Below, piece by piece: positions 45,087 through 54,130 of a stretch of 64,000 nucleotides of DNA. The DNA is taken from NCBI RefSeq assembly GCF_020510565.1, contig NZ_CP075189.1, positions 1,782,501 to 1,846,500 on the forward strand. Reading direction: 5' to 3'. This DNA is from Ferribacterium limneticum. GTDB lineage: Bacteria > Pseudomonadota > Gammaproteobacteria > Burkholderiales > Rhodocyclaceae. The translations under genes and the position numbers were made by a program. Within the stretch, counting starts at the first letter, position 1. Each line of letters starts with the position of its first letter. A model generated the notes under the pieces. The model made no database searches. It worked only from the letters and a program-made list of their open reading frames with translations, and was not told the origin of the DNA.

Positions 45087-46460
45087 ATGACGACAAGAAA
45101 AATCGTTGTATCGGCGCTGGTTTCGGCGCTGGCAGGTGGAACTCAACTGGCCCAGGCGACTGATGTATTTCGCCTCGAGGGTTTCGGCGCCATATCGCGC
45201 GGTATGGGCGGCACTGCCGTCGCCCATGATGTCGGCCCGGCCGGCATGATGACCAATCCGGCAACGCTGTCACTGATGCCGGACGGCGATCAGGCCATGA
45301 TCGGCCTCGATCTGGTGACGACCGATATCAAGGTCACGAACAAGGCGACCGGCGAAAGCGTTTCCTCCGACACGCATTCCAACAACCGGGGCCCGTATGT
45401 CGCACCCGAGGCGGCGTTCACCAAACGGATTGGTGCCTGGTCGTTGGGTGTAGGTGCTTTCGCGCAGGGTGGACTGGGTACCGAGTACGGCAATGGCAGT
45501 TTCCTGTCCCGGGCCACCGGCGGACTCGCTACCGGGCTCGACAATTCAAGTCGCTTGCTGGTGCTGAACATCCCATTCGCAGCAAGTTTCCAGGTCAATG
45601 ACAAATTGACTGTTGGCGGCAGTGTCGATGCCATGTGGCAAGGCCTCAACCTCGATTTGTTGCTCGGAGCAGATCAGGTCGTGAGTCTGATTGGTGCCAA
45701 CCGTGCTACTGGATCACTGGTCGGTGTGCTGGCTGGTATCCCTGGTCTGAGCGGTGCACACTTCAGCCTGACCAAAGACAAGTTTCTGGCGAGTGGCGTC
45801 GATGCCTGGGGCTATGGCGGCAAGCTGGGCATGCTCTACAAGGCGACTCAGGATACGACGCTCGGCGCTTCCTATACGTTGAAGAGCCAGATGAACGATA
45901 TGGAAGGCGGTGCCACACTGACAGCCGTTACTGCCGGTGGTCAGATACCGCTCACCGGAAAAATCAAGATCCAGGATTTTCAGATGCCCTCCCATCTCGA
46001 TCTGGGTATCAGCCATCGCCTGACGCCGCAATGGACAGTGGCCGCCGACGTGTCACGGGTTTTCTGGAAAGACGTGATGAAGGATATCAAGGTTGCCTTT
46101 GTTGCTGATGCAGGAGGTGATCTCAACATTCTGCTTCCTCAGGATTACAAGGATCAGACCATCCTCTCTCTTGGCGCCGCCTATGCCTTGAACGATAGCC
46201 TGACGCTTCGCGGCGGCTTGCGTTTTGCCTCTCAGGCTCTGCGTTCCAGTACATTGTTCGCGGTCATCCCGGCGACCCCGAGAAAGCATCTTTCGGCCGG
46301 CTTTACCTACGCGTTCTCGAAACAGGCCAAGCTTGATTTTGCCTATTCCCACGCTTTCAAGGAAACCATGGACAACACGAGTCTGCCGAATACCTCTGCC
46401 CCGATTGAGGTGACGCATGCCCAGAACAACGCGACCCTGAATTTCCGCTACAGCTTCTAA
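45087..46460 (+). CDS. Outer-membrane hydrocarbon transporter (FadL/TodX family)
   Basis: 457 aa with signal peptide MTTRKIVVSALVSALAGGTQLAQA, then FRLEGFGAISRGMGGTAVAHDVGPAGMMTNPATLSLM, the FadL/TodX hatch and N-terminal signature, and a C-terminal beta strand ending in F (NATLNFRYSF) for barrel assembly. It lets toluene cross the outer membrane. ATG at 45087 chosen for GAGGAG spacing. Last structural gene of the tmo operon, followed by a terminator. Confidence 0.9.
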   Translation: MTTRKIVVSALVSALAGGTQLAQATDVFRLEGFGAISRGMGGTAVAHDVGPAGMMTNPATLSLMPDGDQAMIGLDLVTTDIKVTNKATGESVSSDTHSNNRGPYVAPEAAFTKRIGAWSLGVGAFAQGGLGTEYGNGSFLSRATGGLATGLDNSSRLLVLNIPFAASFQVNDKLTVGGSVDAMWQGLNLDLLLGADQVVSLIGANRATGSLVGVLAGIPGLSGAHFSLTKDKFLASGVDAWGYGGKLGMLYKATQDTTLGASYTLKSQMNDMEGGATLTAVTAGGQIPLTGKIKIQDFQMPSHLDLGISHRLTPQWTVAADVSRVFWKDVMKDIKVAFVADAGGDLNILLPQDYKDQTILSLGAAYALNDSLTLRGGLRFASQALRSSTLFAVIPATPRKHLSAGFTYAFSKQAKLDFAYSHAFKETMDNTSLPNTSAPIEVTHAQNNATLNFRYSF

Positions 46461-46487
46461 CGTTTCACCCATCCTCCGATGGTTTTT

Positions 46488-46513
46488 GGCGAGTTTTTAA
46501 CTCGCCTTTTTTG
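46488..46513 (+). terminator. Rho-independent terminator after the tmo operon
   Basis: GGCGAGTT-ttt-AACTCGCC followed by TTTTTTGC. Separates the tmo operon from the TodST-like genes. Confidence 0.85.
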
Positions 46514-46645
46514 CTTTCTGGTCAAGGCTGTTGTTCGGTCTGAAACCGTGATGGAAAGACATCGCCGACTTTTTTGCTCGTATAGTCGAGAAATGGCCGG
46601 GCGCACTATCTCGCGCTGGCCGTGAACGTGGATTCTGGAGTGTGG

Positions 46646-49534
46646 ATGAGAACTGAATTTCTGGCTCGGAACGAGAGCCTGCAAGCCTCTGTAAAGGGCG
46701 TGATGCTGGCTGCTGACGACAGCACCGAGGTACGTCGGCAGAAGCTGGCGCGCATCATTCTCGATGCCATGTACCAGTTTCTTGGGCTGCTTGACGTCAA
46801 TGGCACCGTGCTGGAGATCAACAAGGCGGCTCTGGAGGGGGCTGGCGTCTGCCTTGATGACGTGGTTGGGAAGCCTTTCTGGGAGGCCCGCTGGTGGGCG
46901 GTTTCCGAGGATTCGAGCAAGCGTGTTCGGGAGATGGTCGAGCAGGCCAGGCGGGGCGAATTTGTGCGCTGTGATGTCGAGGTCTATGGCGATCTGCATG
47001 GAGAAAAAACGATCTTCGTCGATTTTTCGCTGACCCCGATTTACGACGACGAGGGGAGCGTCGCATTCCTGCTTCCCGAAGGGCGAAACATCACCGAAAA
47101 GATCGCCATCGAAGCCGAACTGACGCGCAAGAACGGCGAGTTGCAGTTGGCGCTTGAGAAGTTGCGCGAGATCGATGGTTTCAAAACGAAGTTCTTCGCC
47201 AATGTCAGCCACGAACTGCGCACGCCTCTGGCCCTGATTCTCGGGCCGGTCGATCAGCTTCTCAAGGAAGCCACGCAGTTGGGTGAGCGCGAACGCTTCC
47301 GGCTGACGACCATCAAGCGCAATGCCCAGTCCCTGCTGCATCAGGTGAACGATCTGCTCGACCTGGCCCGTATCGACGCCCAGCAAATGCCTTTGGCCTA
47401 CGTCTGCGCCAATGTCAGCGCCATGCTGCGGGATGTCGCGGCCAGTTTTGCCGCGGCGGCCGAAGAGCGTTCGATTACCTTGCTGATCGAGGGGGCGGAC
47501 GAACTGTATGCCGACGTGGACCGGGCAAAATTGGCTCGCGTCCTGGCCAATCTGCTTTCCAATGCCTTCAAATTTACGCCAGCCGGTGGCCGTATTTGCT
47601 GTTCGATCACGCGCGTGGCGAATCGGCGTTTTTTGCTCAGCGTGCAGGACAACGGCCCAGGTGTGCCACCGCAAATGAAGGAGCAGATTTTTTCCCGCTT
47701 TGCCCAAGGGCAGGATGGCCTTTCGGGGAGCGGCAGCGGCCTGGGGCTCAACATCGTCAAGGAATTCGTCGAACTGCACTTTGGGACAGTGGTGGCCCTC
47801 GATGCGCCGGGCGGCGGGGCGATCTTCCAGGTCGAAATGCCGATGCGCGCCCCGAAAGGCGTCTTTGTCCGTGAAAGCAGTGAAGAGACTGGCCTTGGCG
47901 CTTACCAGCCCATCGATTTTGGCGATCCGCAGAGTCAGCCGGCCCGGGATGACAAGCCGGGCGTTTGCCGGATTCTTGTCGTCGAGGACAACCCCGACCT
48001 GCGCCATTTTCTCTATGACGTACTGATCGACGACTACAACGTCACGCTGGCTGAGAACGGTGCAATCGCGCTGTCGTTGGCGCTGGAAAGTCCGCCGGAT
48101 CTGATCATCACCGATCTCATGATGCCGTATTTCGACGGCGAGCAATTCGTCAGGGAACTCCGGGCCAGCGAGCGTTTCCCGAACATTCCCGTGCTTGTCC
48201 TCTCGGCCCGCGCCGACGATGCGCTGCGCGAGACGCTGCTCGAAGAACTGGTCCAGGATTACCTGACCAAACCGTTTTCGCCGCAGGAATTGCGGGCCCG
48301 CGTCCGCAATCTGGTCATGGTCAAACGCACCGTCGACATCCTTCAGAAAGAACTTAATTCACAGGCTTCCGACGTTTGCGAATTGACTGCCGGTCTCGTC
48401 TCCAGTCGAAAATCCCTGCAGGATGGCCTGGTCGCCTTGCAGATATCGGAGCGCCGCTGGCAGGGACTGTACAAAAACACGGCGGTCGGCATCGCGCTGG
48501 CCGACAGGGAGGGGCGGATATTGAAGGCCAACCCGGCCTTGCAACGCATGCTCGGCTACAACGAGGCCGATATCGTTGGCGTCTCGTTCGTCGATATCTC
48601 CGAAGAATCCCAGCGGGCGATGACCAAGCAAAACGTCGATGGCCTGTTCGACGGCGTTATCGACAACTATCACGTGCAGAAACGCTATGAAAAAAGGAAT
48701 GGCGACTTCCTCTGGGTCAATGTCAGCGTATCGCTGATTCCCGCCGTTGACCGCGAAGGCCCGCGGCTCGCCGTGATCGTCGAAGACGTCACCTCGCGCA
48801 AGCAGGCCGAGACCTCGCTCGCCGTCACCCAGGCAGAGCTGGCCAGGGTTGCGCGCTTCACGACCATGGGCGAATTGGTCGCCTCCATCGCCCACGAAGT
48901 CAATCAACCGCTTTCGGCCATCGCCACCAATAGCCAGGCGGCGCTGCGCTGGCTGGCCCGGGAAACGCCCGACCTCGACGAGGTGGTCGCCGCCCTTCGC
49001 CGGGTCAACCGCGATGCCAGCCTGGCCGGCGAGGTCATCACCCGCATCCGGAGTTTCCTCCGCATGGGCGGCATCAAGCGCGAAGTGCTCGACGTCAAAA
49101 GCATGCTCGACAACTTGCTGCAGATGCTGCAAACCATGCTGCACGAATCAGGCGTCCAGGTTGACATCGCGATTGCGCCTGACTTGCCGGTCGTGCACGC
49201 CGATCTCGTTCAGTTGCAGCAGGTCATGCTCAATCTGGTCGTCAATGCCGTCGATGCCATGCGCGATCAGCCGCTAGCTGAGCGTGTTCTGAGCGTTACC
49301 GTGACGGCTAACAAGCAGGAAGGGGCGCTGTTCAAATTCAGCGACACCGGGCCGGGCATTCCGCCCGAGATGAAAGAGAAGATTTTCGACGCCCTGTTCT
49401 CGACCAAACGCGACGGTCTCGGCATGGGGCTGGCGATCAGCCGCTCGATCATCGAAAACCACGGTGGCCGACTTCGCCTGGAAACGGCCGGCGCCGGGGC
49501 AAAATTCGTCTTCAACATTCCAATCAGCCAATGA
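46646..49534 (+). CDS. todS: TodS/TmoS-like double hybrid sensor kinase
   Basis: About 962 aa from ATG at 46646 (in-frame GTG at 46622). Order: PAS1 (about 45-160) with LDVNGTVLEINKAALEGAG and GKPFWEARWW as in TodS, kinase 1 with H in FFANVSHELRTPLAL, HATPase, receiver domain (about 445-560) with TDLMMPYFDGEQF, PAS2, and kinase 2 with LVASIAHEVNQPLSAIA. This architecture is that of TodS, a soluble kinase that binds toluene in PAS1. Its place after the tmo operon supports toluene sensing. The stop overlaps todT by 4 bp. Confidence 0.9.
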   Translation: MRTEFLARNESLQASVKGVMLAADDSTEVRRQKLARIILDAMYQFLGLLDVNGTVLEINKAALEGAGVCLDDVVGKPFWEARWWAVSEDSSKRVREMVEQARRGEFVRCDVEVYGDLHGEKTIFVDFSLTPIYDDEGSVAFLLPEGRNITEKIAIEAELTRKNGELQLALEKLREIDGFKTKFFANVSHELRTPLALILGPVDQLLKEATQLGERERFRLTTIKRNAQSLLHQVNDLLDLARIDAQQMPLAYVCANVSAMLRDVAASFAAAAEERSITLLIEGADELYADVDRAKLARVLANLLSNAFKFTPAGGRICCSITRVANRRFLLSVQDNGPGVPPQMKEQIFSRFAQGQDGLSGSGSGLGLNIVKEFVELHFGTVVALDAPGGGAIFQVEMPMRAPKGVFVRESSEETGLGAYQPIDFGDPQSQPARDDKPGVCRILVVEDNPDLRHFLYDVLIDDYNVTLAENGAIALSLALESPPDLIITDLMMPYFDGEQFVRELRASERFPNIPVLVLSARADDALRETLLEELVQDYLTKPFSPQELRARVRNLVMVKRTVDILQKELNSQASDVCELTAGLVSSRKSLQDGLVALQISERRWQGLYKNTAVGIALADREGRILKANPALQRMLGYNEADIVGVSFVDISEESQRAMTKQNVDGLFDGVIDNYHVQKRYEKRNGDFLWVNVSVSLIPAVDREGPRLAVIVEDVTSRKQAETSLAVTQAELARVARFTTMGELVASIAHEVNQPLSAIATNSQAALRWLARETPDLDEVVAALRRVNRDASLAGEVITRIRSFLRMGGIKREVLDVKSMLDNLLQMLQTMLHESGVQVDIAIAPDLPVVHADLVQLQQVMLNLVVNAVDAMRDQPLAERVLSVTVTANKQEGALFKFSDTGPGIPPEMKEKIFDALFSTKRDGLGMGLAISRSIIENHGGRLRLETAGAGAKFVFNIPISQ

Positions 49535-50178
49535 CTGCCAGCCTGACTTCGCAAATCCCTATCGTCTATGTCGTCGATGACGACGCCTCCGTTCGTGAAT
49601 CCCTGAGCAGTCTGATCCGCTCGGCGGGCATGGCCGTCGAGGTTTTCGCCTCGCCCTTCGATTTTCTGGCCAAGGACAAGCTCAGCGATTTCGCCTGCCT
49701 CGTCCTCGACGTCCGCATGCCCGGCCTGGACGGTCTGGCGCTGCAGGAAAGAATCGCCGAGCTGGGCGTCGAGATACCGATCATCTTCATTACCGGCCAC
49801 GGTGATGTGCCGCTGGCGGTCCGCGCCATGAAGGCGGGCGCCATTGATTTCCTGAACAAGCCATTCGACGACACCGACCTGCTGAAGGCCATCGCCGTCG
49901 CCTTGTCGCGGGTCAGCGCCGCCGTCAATGAACGCAACGAACAGGCCGATTTATGCCAGCGTTTCGACGCCCTGACGCCCCGCGAAAAACAGATCATGTT
50001 CGCCGTTGCCCAAGGCAAGCAGAACAAAGCCATTGCCTATGATTTGTCGGTGACGGAAAGCACCGTCAAAGTGCACAAACACAACGTGATGAGCAAAATG
50101 AACCTGCGCTCCGTCGCCGAGCTGACGCTGGCCATTCAGCTGCTGAAAAGCGTCGGCAAGAAAGCACCGGCGGGCTGA
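49531..50178 (+). CDS. todT: TodT-like response regulator (NarL/FixJ type)
   Basis: 215 aa. Receiver (1-125) with D60 in LVLDVRMPGLDGL and K in LNKPFDD; LuxR-type HTH (about 148-210) with LTPREKQIMFAVAQGKQNKAIAYDLSVTESTVKVHKHNVMSKM. Activated by the preceding TodS-like kinase; probably binds the tod-like box near 40032. Confidence 0.9.
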   Translation: MTASLTSQIPIVYVVDDDASVRESLSSLIRSAGMAVEVFASPFDFLAKDKLSDFACLVLDVRMPGLDGLALQERIAELGVEIPIIFITGHGDVPLAVRAMKAGAIDFLNKPFDDTDLLKAIAVALSRVSAAVNERNEQADLCQRFDALTPREKQIMFAVAQGKQNKAIAYDLSVTESTVKVHKHNVMSKMNLRSVAELTLAIQLLKSVGKKAPAG

Positions 50179-50212
50179 AGAGCCAGAAGCAGGCGGCTAC
50201 GGCCAAAACGTA

Positions 50213-50248
50213 ATTTCAGTTTTCGCCGTTTTTTCCGGTTGACCGTAG
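50213..50248 (+). repeat. Short dispersed element, copy K
   Basis: ATTTCAGTTTTCGCCG then TTTTTTCCGGTTGACCGTAG. Exact 14-mer core between todT and the convergent CoA-transferase gene. Confidence 0.87.
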
Positions 50249-50251
50249 CAA

Positions 50252-51436
50252 TCACAAAACTACCGGATCACTGACCACGCCAGCCATCGCCAGCCGTTCA
50301 ATCTCTTCTGCCGACAGGCCCAGATCCGCGAGGCGTTCGCGCGAGTGTTCGCCGAGCAGTGGGGGCGGGCTTTGGATGGCGCCGGGGGTGCGCGACAGGC
50401 GGGGGGCGGGAGTTGGCTGCCGGACGCCGGCAACATCGGCGAAGGCCTCGCGGGCGAGGTTGTGCGGGTGGGTCGGGGCATCGGCCATGCTGAGGACGGG
50501 CCAGACGCAGTCGTCGGTGTCGTCGAACAACGCCGTCCAGTGGTCGCGCGGCTGGGCTTTGAAAATGGTGGTCAGGCGATCCTTCATGGCCGGCCAGGTC
50601 GTCGTGTCGTACTGCTTGCCGCTGAAGTCGGGGTCGCCGACGAGGTCGAGGCGTTCGACGAAGGTTTTGTAGAACTGCGGCTCGAGCGGGCAGACGCTGA
50701 TCCATTCGCCGTCGGCACACTGATAGACGTCGTAGAACGGGGCGCTCGAGTCGATGGCGCACTGGCCTTTCCATTCGCCCAGCGATTCGAGGTTGAACAG
50801 GCCGTGGGCGAGGACGGCGGCACCTTCGCACATGGCGGCGTCGATGACCTGGCCTTTGCCCGAGCGTTGCGTTTCGATCAAGGCGCAGGCGATGCCCCAG
50901 GCCAGCATGAGGCCGCCGCCGCCCATGTCGCCGACCAGTGTCGGCGGTGCCCACGGAGCGCCGCCGTGGTGGCGGCCGGTGTCGAGCACGCCGGCGATGG
51001 CCGCGTAGTTGGCGTCGTGCCCGGCGCGCGGGGCGAGCGGGCCGGTCTGGCCCCAGCCGGTCATGCGGCCGTAGATCAGGCGCGGGTTGTGGGCGAGACA
51101 TTCGTCCGGGCCGAAGCCGAGGCGTTCCATGACGCCGGGGCGGAAGCCTTCGATCAGCACGTCGGTGCCTTCGATCAATTTGAAAACGAGGGCCTTGGCT
51201 TCCGGGTGCTTGAGGTCGATGCACAGCGATTTCTTGCCGCGATTGGCCACCGCCTTGCGCCCGCCGCCGAACAGTTGCGAGGCGAATGTGCCGCCGGCGC
51301 GTTCGAGCAGCGTGACGTCGGCGCCCATGTCGGCGAGCAGCATGCCGCAGAACGGTCCGGGGCCGATGCCGGCGAATTCGACGACCTTGATGCCGGCCAG
51401 CGGGCCGCGGGATGAGGTTTGAGTGTTGGTTGGCAT
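50252..51436 (-). CDS. CaiB/BaiF family CoA-transferase (alpha-methylacyl-CoA racemase-like)
   Basis: About 394 aa from ATG at 51436 (an in-frame ATG at 51484 adds a lead without typical residues). Signature: LAGIKVVEFAGIGPGPFCGMLLADMGADVTLLER, NRGKKSLCIDLKHPEA, GRMTGWGQTGPLAPRAGHDANYAAIAG (catalytic histidine and aspartate). HDANY with the GHD motif favours the racemase branch, which inverts 2-methylacyl-CoA. Role here (fatty acid or aromatic catabolism) is unknown. Confidence 0.85.
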   Translation of the reverse strand: MPTNTQTSSRGPLAGIKVVEFAGIGPGPFCGMLLADMGADVTLLERAGGTFASQLFGGGRKAVANRGKKSLCIDLKHPEAKALVFKLIEGTDVLIEGFRPGVMERLGFGPDECLAHNPRLIYGRMTGWGQTGPLAPRAGHDANYAAIAGVLDTGRHHGGAPWAPPTLVGDMGGGGLMLAWGIACALIETQRSGKGQVIDAAMCEGAAVLAHGLFNLESLGEWKGQCAIDSSAPFYDVYQCADGEWISVCPLEPQFYKTFVERLDLVGDPDFSGKQYDTTTWPAMKDRLTTIFKAQPRDHWTALFDDTDDCVWPVLSMADAPTHPHNLAREAFADVAGVRQPTPAPRLSRTPGAIQSPPPLLGEHSRERLADLGLSAEEIERLAMAGVVSDPVVL

Positions 51437-51513
51437 GATGTTGGCGTGAGGCTGATTCGGATGGAGGAAGAACATATCACCCAATCGGGGGGCTCTGGGG
51501 AACGTCTGAACCC

Positions 51514-51581
51514 GTCATTCCCGCGCAGGCGGGAATCCAGTTTGTATCGTGCGCATGGACTCCCGCCTGCGCGGGAGTGAC
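51514..51581. repeat. Inverted repeat of the dispersed CCCGCGCAGGCGGG type
   Basis: Arms gtcattcccgcgcaggcggg (with aatcca) at 51514-51539 and its near-complement tggactcccgcctgcgcggg (with agtgac) at 51556-51581. A related single arm lies at 540-565 beside long repeat copy 1. Such short palindromes are common in proteobacterial intergenic DNA. Confidence 0.75.
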
Positions 51582-51634
51582 GAAATCCGGGTTGTTCGCT
51601 GATTCACCAGTGTAGGTCCTCCCCCGAAAAACAC

Positions 51635-51650
51635 TGTCGCAAACATGACA
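51635..51650. promoter_or_regulatory. NifA upstream activator site (SIR2/hemerythrin operon)
   Basis: TGTCGCAAACATGACA fits TGT-N10-ACA, 85 bp upstream of the start predicted from the -24/-12 site. Confidence 0.7.
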
Positions 51651-51700
51651 ATCCGTTTCCCTTGCACCCGGAAACGCTCACCAGCTCACGAACTGCCATC

Positions 51701-51715
51701 AGGCGTGGAATTTGC
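51701..51715 (+). promoter_or_regulatory. Sigma-54 promoter of the SIR2/hemerythrin operon
   Basis: AGGCGTGGAATTTGC: GG and GC are ten bases apart with an exact TTTGC -12 and a partial -24 (AGGC for TGGC). 37 bp before the ATG at 51752. Confidence 0.65.
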
Positions 51716-51751
51716 TGAATAGGGCTACACCCCCTTTCAGAGCATACAAAA

Positions 51752-52588
51752 ATGACCCCAGAACTGCGCGAAAAACTGCTGGCCGGCCTCAAGGATGGCA
51801 GCATTGTTCCCTACCTCGGCCCTGGCGTTTTGGCTGATGTGAAAAATGTGGCGACCGGTGCGCCGATTCCGGCCGACAGCGATTCGCTGATCTACGCCAT
51901 GAACGACGGCAAGCCGATGGCGCCGAAGCTCATGTACGAATTCCCGCGTGCCGCGATGAACGTCGAACTCAAGCGCGGCCGCAGCGCCGTCACCAAGTTC
52001 CTCAACCGCACCTACGGCGAAACCGCCTGGACGCGTGGCGCCGTGCATGACTGGCTCAAGGGCATCGCCCCGCATTACGTCATCGACATCAACCGAGACA
52101 CGCAGTTGCAGGACTCCTACGCCGACGTCCCGCACAACCTGATCGTCGGCATTGCCCGCCTCGGCGGCACCGATTTCCGCTACAAACTGTATTTCTGGGA
52201 TGGCGTCGCCTACCAGAAGACCGAAGTCATCAACGCCGCCCTGCCCATTCTCTACAAGCCGATGGGCACGCCGAAGCCGGAAGCCAACTACATCGCCTCT
52301 GACGCCGATTACGTCGATTTCATCACCGAACTCATGGGCGGCTTCTCGATCCCGCCGGAAGTCAAGGAACTGCGCAAGGGCAAGCAATACCTGTTCATGG
52401 GCCTGCGCATGAACCGCGACACCGAGCGCATGGTGTTGTCCGATGTCATCTACGCCGCCGCCGAACCGGCAGGCTGGGCGCTGATCGCCAACCCGACCGA
52501 CAAGGAACGCCGCTTCTGCAAGAAGCAGAAACTCGAAGTGATCGAAGCCGACATCTTCGACTTGATCGGCGCCGCGATTGCGGCCTGA
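51752..52588 (+). CDS. SIR2-like domain protein, nif-associated
   Basis: A 278-aa protein. The N terminus LLAGLKDGSIVPYLGPGVL matches the Rossmann loop of SIR2-like proteins, but the deacetylase signature GAGxSxxxGIP and its catalytic histidine are not evident. Later segments YVIDINRDTQLQDSYADVPHNLIVG and KQYLFMGLRMNRDTERMVLSDVIY follow the SIR2_2 layout. It could bind or split NAD+. It heads an operon with an unknown, a hemerythrin and a Rieske protein behind a predicted NifA/sigma-54 promoter. Confidence 0.75.
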   Translation: MTPELREKLLAGLKDGSIVPYLGPGVLADVKNVATGAPIPADSDSLIYAMNDGKPMAPKLMYEFPRAAMNVELKRGRSAVTKFLNRTYGETAWTRGAVHDWLKGIAPHYVIDINRDTQLQDSYADVPHNLIVGIARLGGTDFRYKLYFWDGVAYQKTEVINAALPILYKPMGTPKPEANYIASDADYVDFITELMGGFSIPPEVKELRKGKQYLFMGLRMNRDTERMVLSDVIYAAAEPAGWALIANPTDKERRFCKKQKLEVIEADIFDLIGAAIAA

Positions 52589-52626
52589 GAGGCAGCCTAA
52601 TTCATTCAATCCACCAAGGAAGCAAC

Positions 52627-53184
52627 ATGTCGCTTGACCGTTACGAACCCCTCTTCTTCAACGCCAATTTCAAGGAAGCCGCCACCTCCGGCGGCCTCGT
52701 CGCCTATCGCGGCGAGCTCGTCCTCAAGGAAGGCGAAGTAGCCGATGCCAATGGCCGCCGCAAGCCGCCGACGGAAGTCCTCAAGCAGGCCGTCCTGCTC
52801 GGCGATGCCGGTGGCCTCAAGCTGATTTCCGGCTCGCTCGACGAACTGCAGCAATACCCGTTCGTCGTTGAAAAATTTGGCGCTGAATTCAATGCCGGAA
52901 CCATTGCCGTCTTCTTCACGGTCAACATTCCGACGGGCTTCGTGACAACCACCAACGGCGCAACCGTCGCCTTCATCCCGCTCGTTCAGGGCATGGTGTG
53001 GACCGAGTTGAGCGATCTCGTTGCGCTCGACAAGGGCGACTTCAAGGGCCTGAGCGCTGCCGACAAGGTCGTGACGGTCTTTGACGCACTCAAGGGCTAC
53101 AAATTCAAGCTCGCCGAGAACTCTGTCGACGAAGCCCTGAAGACGACCAACAACGCCAAGCGCGAGACGCACGGGGCGATCTGA
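52627..53184 (+). CDS. Uncharacterised protein of the NifA-linked operon
   Basis: 185 aa (starts MSLDRYEPLFFNANFKEAATSGGLVAYRGELVLKEGEV), AAGGAAG box, no signal peptide. No known domain recognised; AVFFTVNIPTGFVTTTNGATVAFIPLVQGM suggests a beta-rich core. The start codon of the hemerythrin gene overlaps its stop (TGATGG), so they are translationally coupled. Confidence 0.7.
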   Translation: MSLDRYEPLFFNANFKEAATSGGLVAYRGELVLKEGEVADANGRRKPPTEVLKQAVLLGDAGGLKLISGSLDELQQYPFVVEKFGAEFNAGTIAVFFTVNIPTGFVTTTNGATVAFIPLVQGMVWTELSDLVALDKGDFKGLSAADKVVTVFDALKGYKFKLAENSVDEALKTTNNAKRETHGAI

Positions 53185-53561
53185 TGGCCTGGGACGAGTC
53201 CCGTCACGCACTGGGTGTCCCCGCCATGGACGACACCCATCGCGAATTCGTCGAGCTAGCCTACGCTTTGCTCGTCGCTTCCGACGAGGACTTCCCGGCG
53301 CTCTACGTTCGCCTGCACGAGCACACCCGCCAGCATTTCGAGCACGAAGGCAAGCTCATGAAGTCTTGCCGCTTTCCCGCCATCGGCGAGCACAACAGCG
53401 AGCACCTGCGCGTGCTCGGTGAGCTGGCCCACTTCGCCCGCGGCGTGGCGGCCGGTCGGTTGGGGACGGCACGTGAATACGTCCGCAACCTGCCAACCTG
53501 GTTCGCCGGTCACCTTGCGACGATGGACTCGGCCCTGGCGGGGTGTTTGAAGAAGGCGTGA
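53184..53561 (+). CDS. Bacteriohemerythrin
   Basis: A 125-aa diiron O2-binding protein: MAWDESRHALGVPAMDDTHREF (first His/Asp), HEHTRQHFEHEGKLM, and FPAIGEHNSEH with WFAGHLATMDSALA. The HxxxE and HxxxxD pattern fits hemerythrin. Might buffer or deliver oxygen near nitrogenase, or sense O2. It overlaps the Rieske gene by one to three bases. Confidence 0.9.
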   Translation: MAWDESRHALGVPAMDDTHREFVELAYALLVASDEDFPALYVRLHEHTRQHFEHEGKLMKSCRFPAIGEHNSEHLRVLGELAHFARGVAAGRLGTAREYVRNLPTWFAGHLATMDSALAGCLKKA

Positions 53562-53944
53562 TGGCGGATCGCGTCGCGCCCAGGTTTGTGGTCTGCCCGA
53601 GTGCCGAACTGGCCGACGGCGAGTACCGCAAACTGACCATGACTTTCGAAGGGCGGGAGGAGGAATGCCTGCTCCTGCGCTTCGAAGGGCAGGTCTACGC
53701 CTACATCAACCTCTGCGTGCACATGCCGCGCCGGCTCGATGGCGAAGAGCCGCAGGTTTTCGACCACAGCGGGCGCTACCTGCGCTGCTCGATGCACGGC
53801 ATCGTCTATACCCCGCAAACCGGCACCTCAGTCAGCGCCATGTGTGAAGGCGAGCGGCTACGCGCCGTTGAGTGCTACGAGGATGGCGGGGAAGTCGGTA
53901 TTGCCGATTTTCGGGTGAGCGCCATTGTTGTCCCCGTCAATTAA
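53561..53944 (+). CDS. Rieske [2Fe-2S] protein
   Basis: 127 aa from ATG at 53561, overlapping the hemerythrin stop. Ligand sets CVHMPRRLDG (CxH) and CSMHGIVYTPQTG (CxxH) define a Rieske cluster. No membrane anchor. It could serve as an electron donor or redox partner in the NifA-linked operon. Confidence 0.88.
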   Translation: MADRVAPRFVVCPSAELADGEYRKLTMTFEGREEECLLLRFEGQVYAYINLCVHMPRRLDGEEPQVFDHSGRYLRCSMHGIVYTPQTGTSVSAMCEGERLRAVECYEDGGEVGIADFRVSAIVVPVN

Positions 53945-54130
53945 GGGCGTCGCGCCCGCGCAAGAAACCGTGGTCTGTCCCCGGTTGTTAAATCACCAAC
54001 ATGACCGGCTCAAATCGAATGGTGGCGTGGACCCTAAGAGGACCTTCGGAAGCTGGAAAAGCTGACCTTCTCCATTGAAGTAGATCTGCTCGCGTCGCGG
54101 CGTAACTGCGTATCTGCGTCGAACGCCCCG

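Noticed and set aside
46457..48145. 562-aa minus-strand frame opposite the TodS-like gene
   Set aside because: Antisense shadow of a clear kinase gene.
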